From an uncultured Clostridia bacterium (lineage in GTDB: Bacteria > Bacillota > Clostridia > Oscillospirales > Butyricicoccaceae), in the NCBI GenBank assembly GCA_910586575.1, contig CAJUJQ010000054.1, forward strand, positions 1 through 18,778: 18,778 nucleotides of DNA, read 5' to 3'. Positions within the stretch are counted from its first letter, which is position 1; every line of letters starts with the position of its first letter. Positions 14,545 to 18,778 of this stretch are shown here, piece by piece. Below the pieces are notes generated by a model. The model made no database searches. It was not told the origin of the DNA and saw only the letters and a program-made list of their open reading frames with translations. The translations under genes were made by a program, and so were the position numbers.

Positions 14545-14588
14545 AAAAAACCCTTATCCCGGCGTACTGCCTGGATAAGGGTTTTTTT
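14545..14588 (+). terminator. Terminator of lysC
   Basis: A 9-bp stem CCCTTATCC/GGATAAGGG (14551-14559 and 14573-14581), extended by A-U pairs, with a 13-nt loop and a run of seven T (14582-14588). The A-run before the stem makes it bidirectional in form, but here it ends the plus-strand amino-acid cluster, 20 nt after lysC. Confidence 0.93.
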
Positions 14589-14737
14589 ATCCTTGCGGCG
14601 CAAAAGAAAGCAAGGGGCGGCAGCCGCTGGCCTGCCGCTCTGCCGATTTGCGGGAAATGTTGCAAACCATAGGAAAACTGCTCAGAAATCGACAAACAGG
14701 CTATCATAAATTGTCCTTCCTGACCGCAAGATGGGGA

Positions 14738-14767
14738 TTGCAAATCCAGGACAAAATGTGGTATAAT
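14738..14767 (+). promoter_or_regulatory. Promoter of the CpXC gene
   Basis: TTGCAA (14738-14743), an 18-nt spacer and a consensus TATAAT (14762-14767) with a TGG extended -10 just before it. The leader is about 27 nt. Confidence 0.75.
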
Positions 14768-14801
14768 ATAGCTTGTATGAATAACAGGAGGCGAAAAAGG
14801 C

Positions 14802-15416
14802 GTGCCAAAGGAAATGACAGAATGCCCCCACTGCGGGCAGAAAAGCGCGCGCAGGGTGCTGACCAACCTAAACGTGGATAAGAACCCCGAACTGCGCGGA
14901 GCGGTACAGGATTTGTCCTGCTTCCGCTGGGTCTGCCCCAACTGCGGCGTGTCGTCGCTGGTGATCGACCCCTGTTTATATCATGATATGTCAAACCAGT
15001 TTATGGTTTGGCTCTCCCCTGAGGGCAAGCCGCAGGAGGTGGGCGGCTTTGACCCGCTGGCGGGCTATACGCTGCGCTATGTGGATGATTTGAACGCCTT
15101 CCGGGAGAAAATCAACGTGCTCGAGCGCGGGCTGGATGACCGCGCGGTCGAGCTGATGAAGCTGCTGCTGCTATTCCAGCTGCACCGCGATTTGGACGTT
15201 GTCGAGCTGCTGTTCCATGACCTGGATGAGCACGACGGGACGTTTACGTTTGTCGCGGTTTTATCAGACGGTGTCGAGCAGTATATTTCCATGCCCGGCG
15301 ATACCTATCAGCGCCTTGCCGCCGATGTCGCCGAACAGCTCTTTACCAACAACCGCGAGTTCCAGAAAATCGGGCTGGACTGGGCAAAGGTCGCGCTGGA
15401 GCTTTTGCACAGCTGA
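14802..15416 (+). CDS. CpXC domain-containing protein, function unknown
   Basis: A 204-residue protein of the CpXC family, which is common in Clostridia and uncharacterised. Two CPxC knuckles (CPHC at 8-11 and CPNC at 45-48) probably bind one zinc. The family stretch LRYVDDLNAFREKINVLERG (91-110), followed by LDDRAVELMKL, is clear. The rest is an alpha/beta domain with no recognised catalytic motif. The GTG at 14802 has AGGAGG 10 nt upstream; an ATG at 14814 (residue 5) is an alternative with AAAGGA just before it. Either start keeps the first zinc knuckle. The gene has its own promoter and no operon partners. The family call is firm; the role is unknown. Confidence 0.85.
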   Translation: MPKEMTECPHCGQKSARRVLTNLNVDKNPELRGAVQDLSCFRWVCPNCGVSSLVIDPCLYHDMSNQFMVWLSPEGKPQEVGGFDPLAGYTLRYVDDLNAFREKINVLERGLDDRAVELMKLLLLFQLHRDLDVVELLFHDLDEHDGTFTFVAVLSDGVEQYISMPGDTYQRLAADVAEQLFTNNREFQKIGLDWAKVALELLHS

Positions 15417-15693
15417 GGCGCGTGCCCATTTTGGAGGAACCTTGGCGGTTTTGCGCCGGAAACGGCAATTTTATACTCGCGAATGATAAGATTTGCCGTA
15501 TTCACCCACCCTGCTCGCCATCTGTTTGGCGGGCAGGGCAAGGTGCAGCAACGATGATTGCCATTCCAATTCCCGCCGCAGCGGAGAAAGGGAGTCCAGA
15601 GGGATGAGTCCCTCTGGCGCTGTCCGCGCAGGACCGCCCGCCGCGCAGGCGAACCGAACGGCAAACTTTAACGCACACGAGTATAATACCCGC
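15417..15693. other. Hairpin-rich intergenic stretch without a gene
   Basis: No coding region can be supported here. The stretch contains two good stem-loops. The first has an 11-bp stem with one G-U pair (15509-15519 and 15528-15538, loop of 8 nt). The second has a perfect 9-bp stem CCAGAGGGA/TCCCTCTGG (15596-15604 and 15609-15617) with the loop TGAG. Neither has a T-run. They resemble dispersed GC-rich palindromic repeats of clostridial intergenic regions, but I cannot test that from one window. Confidence 0.5.
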
Positions 15694-15732
15694 GCAAAAA
15701 ACAATTGACCGGACGGTGTATGCCATCCGGTC
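15694..15732 (-). terminator. Terminator of the metal-exporter gene
   Basis: Minus strand: a 10-bp stem with one G-U pair (15723-15732 with 15707-15716) and a 6-nt loop, followed by AATTGTTTTTTG. It lies about 60 nt after the stop at 15794. Confidence 0.85.
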
Positions 15733-15793
15733 AGCTGTTACGAAGTATGGGATCTATTGGCACGCGGGAAATGTCCCGCCCTTTGCAGTGCCG

Positions 15794-16630
15794 TCACCCA
15801 AAGATGGCCTGCGCCGCGATCCCGCCCGCCACGGACAGCAGCCAGGTCAGCGCAATGACCTGAACGGCATTTTTCCGCTGGCTGCGGTCGCTGAGCAGAA
15901 TCATATAACCAAACCCTGCGCCGGTTGACAGCCCCGCGATCATGCTCCCGAACCCGATCGCGCCGCCCGCGTACAGCTCGGCCAGCAGGACAGACACCGC
16001 ACAGCTGGGGATCAGGCCCACCGTCGCGCAGAGCAGTGGCTGGAACACGCTGCCCGACAGCAGCAGCACGGAAATCCGCGTCTCACCGATGAAGGACACA
16101 GCGGTGTTGAACAGGAACAGCACGATGAACAGCAGCAGCACGGTTTTCGCCGTCCGCCAGAGCACCGCGAAAACGCCCCCGCCCGAGCAGCATGAGCAGC
16201 CATCCAGCTCGACCTCGAGCGGCTCGTCCCATTTGGGGCGCGCGCGCAGCACGGTCAGGCGGAGCAGATAGCCGCCCGCCACGGCGAGCACTGTTTTTAC
16301 TGCGGCCAGGCGAACCACCTCCGCCGCGCCGCAGCCGTTCCCAAGCAGAACGGGGATGGCTTCATCCGAGGTCGCCAGGAAAACCGCCACCAGGGTGGAC
16401 GGCGCAAGGCAGCCCTCCAGATACAGCGCCGACGCCGCGGCGGAAAACCCGCATTGCGGGACCGCGCCCGCCACCGCGCCGCAGACCGGGCCGAACTGCG
16501 CCGCCTTTTCCAGCAGCGCCGGGGTCGTGCGCGTGCGCGACTCCATCCAATACAGCAGCGTATATACGATGATTAAAACCGGTATGGTTTTCAGGACATC
16601 CAACACGCTGTCCACCAGTACGTCCAACAC
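15794..16630 (-). CDS. Putative ten-TM heavy-metal exporter (ArsP_2/manganese transporter-like)
   Basis: A 278-residue polytopic membrane protein of the family annotated as arsenic efflux or putative manganese transporter. The two halves each carry a hallmark: AVPQCGFSAAAS (57-67) and GLIPSCAVSVLLAELY (205-220), with FLATSDEAIP (84-93) and GLSTGAGFGY also typical. A Cys cluster, CSCC at 145-148, sits in the loop between the halves, where relatives tend to be His-rich, and may bind metal. I chose the GTG at 16630: it has AGGTGG 5 nt upstream and gives the usual N-terminus MLDVLVDSVLDVLK. A TTG at 16672 would lengthen the protein by 14 residues without a ribosome binding site. The metal is not known; the Fur-like site in the promoter points to Fe or Mn control. 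Confidence 0.82.
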   Translation of the reverse strand: MLDVLVDSVLDVLKTIPVLIIVYTLLYWMESRTRTTPALLEKAAQFGPVCGAVAGAVPQCGFSAAASALYLEGCLAPSTLVAVFLATSDEAIPVLLGNGCGAAEVVRLAAVKTVLAVAGGYLLRLTVLRARPKWDEPLEVELDGCSCCSGGGVFAVLWRTAKTVLLLFIVLFLFNTAVSFIGETRISVLLLSGSVFQPLLCATVGLIPSCAVSVLLAELYAGGAIGFGSMIAGLSTGAGFGYMILLSDRSQRKNAVQVIALTWLLSVAGGIAAQAIFG

Positions 16631-16676
16631 AAGTACCACCTGCTTTCCACCCTCATTATCGAAGGGCCGCAATTTG

Positions 16677-16695
16677 TAGAATGATTCTCATTATA
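16677..16695. promoter_or_regulatory. Fur-box-like operator of the metal-exporter gene
   Basis: On the minus strand, TATAATGAGAATCATTCTA matches the classical 19-bp Fur box GATAATGATAATCATTATC at 15 positions. It contains perfect AATGA/TCATT arms. It overlaps the -10 box and start point of the exporter gene, so a metal-loaded Fur-family repressor would block transcription. Fur, PerR, Zur and Mur sites are similar, so the metal cannot be told from this. Confidence 0.65.
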
Positions 16696-16718
16696 GCATT
16701 TTGCTTTTCAAATGGCAA
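16690..16718 (-). promoter_or_regulatory. Promoter of the metal-exporter gene
   Basis: Minus strand: TTGCCA (16713-16718), a 17-nt spacer and consensus TATAAT (16690-16695), about 60 nt before the GTG start. The -10 is inside the Fur-like box. Confidence 0.8.
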
Positions 16719-16819
16719 GCAGCAGGACGAACAAAAAACAGGGCTTTACACACCCCGCCTTTGACGCGGGAGGGCCTTTCTGTTCCGTACCAAAGCCGGT
16801 GGAATTACCAGTCTTGCGG

Positions 16820-16838
16820 CGGGGATGGGAGCACCCCG
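16820..16838 (+). other. Small hairpin in the helicase leader
   Basis: A 5-bp stem CGGGG/CCCCG (16820-16824 and 16834-16838) about 30 nt before the helicase start. A second short stem, CCCGC/GCGGG, lies near 16756-16772. I could not find a convincing promoter for the helicase in 16720-16870. The structured leader could serve temperature-dependent control, as for many DEAD-box helicase mRNAs, but this is a guess. Confidence 0.35.
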
Positions 16839-16870
16839 TTCGTTATGGAATCATAAATCAGGAGTTATGC

Positions 16871-18727
16871 ATGAATTTCAATGAATTAGGAATCAACGCG
16901 CCGATCTTGAAGGCGCTTTCCGAGGTCGGCTACAAGGCCCCGACACCCATCCAGCAGCAAGCCATGCCCCCCGTCCTGGCGGGACGCGACCTGCTCGGCT
17001 GCGCCCAGACCGGCACCGGCAAAACCGCCGCGTTCGCCGTCCCGATTTTACAGCGCCTGTCCGGCCAAAAGGGGCATGGCGTGCGCGCGCTCGTCCTGAC
17101 CCCGACGCGGGAGCTGGCGCTGCAAATCTATGAAAACGTCTGCCAATACGCCCGCTATACGCCCTGCACGGCGGCGGTCATTTTCGGCGGCGTCAGCCAG
17201 GTGCCCCAGGTGGAGGCGCTCCAGCGCGGCGCGGATGTGCTGATCGCGACCCCGGGCAGGCTGTGGGACTTGATGGGGCAGAAGCTGGTGCAGCTTGACA
17301 AGGTCGAATGCTTCGTGCTCGACGAGGCCGACCGCATGCTGGACATGGGCTTTATCAATGACGTGAAAAAAATTGTCAAGTTTATTCCGGAAAGCCGCCA
17401 GACCCTGCTCTTTTCCGCGACAATGCCGCAGGAAATCGCGGCGCTGGCAGACAGCCTGCTCAAAAAGCCGGTGCGCATTGCCATCAAACCGGCGGCGACC
17501 CCGGTCGAGCTGATTGAGCAAAAGGTCTATTTCGTCGAACGCGCAGAAAAGCGGGATCTTTTGAAAGCACTGCTGACCGAACAGGGCGTCCCGCAGACGC
17601 TGGTTTTCACCCGCACCAAGCACGGCGCGGACCGCGTGGCGCGCGACCTGAGCCGCGCGGGCATCTCGGCGCGTTCACTGCACGGCGACAAGTCGCAGGG
17701 GGCGCGGCAGGCCGCGCTCCGGGACTTCAAGGAATACAAAATTGCGGTGCTGGCCGCGACCGATATCGCCGCGCGTGGGCTGGATATCTCCGAGCTGCCG
17801 CTAGTCGTGAACTATGAACTGCCGAACATCCCGGAAACCTATGTGCACCGCATCGGGCGCACGGGGCGCGCCGGTCAGTCGGGCATGGCGATTTCCTTTT
17901 GTGACAGCACCGAACGGCCTTATCTTGCCGATATCGAAAAGCTGACCCGCCAGCGTATCCCGGTTTCTTCGGATGTGCCGCGCGTGACAGCCCCCGCAGA
18001 GCCGCCGCGCCGTCTGGCCGCCGCCCCGCGCCGCCGCACGGCGGGAAGCGAACCGGTCATTGCTTCCGTGCCGGAAGCGCCGCTCCCGCGCAGCCGCCGC
18101 CCCGCGCCGCGCCCAGAGCCGGTGATTGCCGCCGTACCCGAAGCGCCGCTTCCGCGGAACCGCCGCCGTCCGGCAGCGGCGCAGCAGGCACCTGCGCCGC
18201 GCGGCAGGGGGCACGCCGCAGCCCCGGCGGAACCGATGGCGCCCCCGCGCAGCCGCAGCCGCGCCGCAGCTTCGACCGCACCGGTACGCGGTGAATCCCT
18301 GCGCGGCCGGGGCCGTGCCCCCATCTCGATGGAGCCGGGCGAATCCCCGCGCAGAAACACGCGCCGCCAGCCGGAAAGCCTTCCACCGGAAGCGCCGCGC
18401 GGCAGAGGCTCACGTCCGGTGGAAGCACCCAGAAACAACCAGCGCCGGACAGGGAACAATCCTACTGCCGCGCCGTCCAAAGGGAAAGGACGCAGGACAC
18501 GCCCCACCCGGGGACGCGACCGCTTCGAGGACAACACCCGCGTGGATATTGCGACGCCGGTCAACCCGAGCCACATTTCCGCCGAAACCGCCGCGCGTAT
18601 CCGCGCCAAGGTCGAAGCCAAGCTGGCCGAACGTGCCCGCGCCCACAGCGAGGCAGGTGCTCGCCGTCCCGCACCGTCCGCGAAAAAATCAGCTGCGCAC
18701 CGTCCGCAGCGTGGGAGAAAGAGATAA
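16871..18727 (+). CDS. DEAD-box ATP-dependent RNA helicase, RhlE-like
   Basis: Unwinds RNA duplexes, probably in ribosome assembly, mRNA decay or cold adaptation. The 618-residue product has a complete helicase core: Q motif FNELGINAPILKAL...PTPIQQQ (3-30), AQTGTGKT (45-52), PTRELA (78-83), TPGR (127-130), DEAD (151-154), SAT (182-184), LVFTRTK, TDIAARGLD (297-305) and HRIGRTGR (326-333). It is closest to RhlE. From about 375 to the end is a 240-residue low-complexity tail rich in Arg, Pro, Ala and Gly, with RGRG repeats and a 22-residue tandem duplication (394-437). Such tails give non-specific RNA binding and phase separation in relatives. ATG at 16871 follows CAGGAG; upstream in-frame codons lack a ribosome binding site. 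Confidence 0.95.
   Translation: MNFNELGINAPILKALSEVGYKAPTPIQQQAMPPVLAGRDLLGCAQTGTGKTAAFAVPILQRLSGQKGHGVRALVLTPTRELALQIYENVCQYARYTPCTAAVIFGGVSQVPQVEALQRGADVLIATPGRLWDLMGQKLVQLDKVECFVLDEADRMLDMGFINDVKKIVKFIPESRQTLLFSATMPQEIAALADSLLKKPVRIAIKPAATPVELIEQKVYFVERAEKRDLLKALLTEQGVPQTLVFTRTKHGADRVARDLSRAGISARSLHGDKSQGARQAALRDFKEYKIAVLAATDIAARGLDISELPLVVNYELPNIPETYVHRIGRTGRAGQSGMAISFCDSTERPYLADIEKLTRQRIPVSSDVPRVTAPAEPPRRLAAAPRRRTAGSEPVIASVPEAPLPRSRRPAPRPEPVIAAVPEAPLPRNRRRPAAAQQAPAPRGRGHAAAPAEPMAPPRSRSRAAASTAPVRGESLRGRGRAPISMEPGESPRRNTRRQPESLPPEAPRGRGSRPVEAPRNNQRRTGNNPTAAPSKGKGRRTRPTRGRDRFEDNTRVDIATPVNPSHISAETAARIRAKVEAKLAERARAHSEAGARRPAPSAKKSAAHRPQRGRKR
18050..18181 (+). repeat. 66-bp tandem duplication in the helicase tail
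   Basis: Two in-frame 66-bp units (18050-18115 and 18116-18181) encode 22-residue repeats that begin EPVIASVPEAPLPRSRR and EPVIAAVPEAPLPRNRR. The first 17 residues differ at only two positions, while the DNA differs at many third positions, so the duplication is not recent or has been kept under protein-level selection. Confidence 0.75.
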
Positions 18728-18778
18728 CATTGCAAACATCATATTTTTTGCGCAAAGGATTGAACCCCGTTTTGCGAA

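Noticed and set aside
16631..16690. Manganese riboswitch (yybP-ykoY) before the metal exporter gene
   Set aside because: The leader from the promoter to the start is only about 60 nt and lacks the paired loops of that class. The Fur-like box explains control better.
16712..16870. Extension of the helicase to an upstream in-frame start at 16712
   Set aside because: The extra 53 residues are not helicase-like, there is no ribosome binding site, and the region overlaps the divergent exporter promoter. The ATG at 16871 has a good ribosome binding site.

Overview
The window looks like a chromosomal segment of an endospore-forming, fairly GC-rich member of the Clostridia, probably close to the gut Oscillospiraceae/Butyricicoccaceae. 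This is inferred from SpoVT, a PheB-type ACT protein next to homoserine dehydrogenase, a B. subtilis-type aspartokinase with an internal ribosome binding site, AGGAGG-type ribosome binding sites, frequent GTG/TTG starts and sigma-A promoters. I cannot fix the genus. No phage, transposase, CRISPR, rRNA or tRNA gene is visible. The long antisense ORFs that overlap the real genes are GC-driven shadows.

Layout. Bases 1-303 are intergenic and hold a strong terminator. spoVT follows on the minus strand (304-843). A minus-strand uronate operon (FAH-family hydrolase, kduI, SDR/kduD; 3777 to 1096) runs from a near-consensus promoter with a LacI-type operator and ends at a strong terminator. A divergent O6-methylguanine-DNA methyltransferase gene (4016-4531, plus) converges on an LCP (LytR-CpsA-Psr) gene (4661-5647, minus). 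Between the LCP gene and pyruvate kinase (5855-7321, minus) lies a 143-bp segment with 17-bp terminal inverted repeats and flanking 10-bp direct repeats, which looks like a small non-autonomous mobile element. Next is a minus-strand operon of a GntR/YtrA-type regulator, ABC ATPase, membrane permease and lipoprotein (10116 to 7681), with its own promoter and a palindrome at the start point. A region with one unrecognised short ORF separates it from a glyoxalase I-like gene (10765-11133, minus).

The plus strand then carries the aspartate-family amino-acid cluster: pheB-like (11387-11827), hom (11914-13116) and lysC (13319-14530). A strong terminator closes it. A CpXC-domain protein gene follows (14802-15416), then a 377-bp hairpin-rich gap. 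The end holds a divergent pair: a ten-TM heavy-metal exporter-like gene (15794-16630, minus), whose promoter is overlapped by a Fur-box-like sequence, and a RhlE-like DEAD-box RNA helicase (16871-18727, plus) with a long basic tail.

How the genes work together. The kdu operon converts unsaturated uronates from pectin or glycosaminoglycan lysis toward 2-keto-3-deoxygluconate and so to pyruvate. LysC and Hom supply aspartate semialdehyde and homoserine. The GntR-ABC-lipoprotein operon resembles envelope-stress YtrA systems. Most of the window is ordinary housekeeping sequence. The best items for a second look are the putative mobile element at 5671-5833, the internal lysC start, the FAH hydrolase in the kdu operon, and the Fur-like control of the metal exporter.
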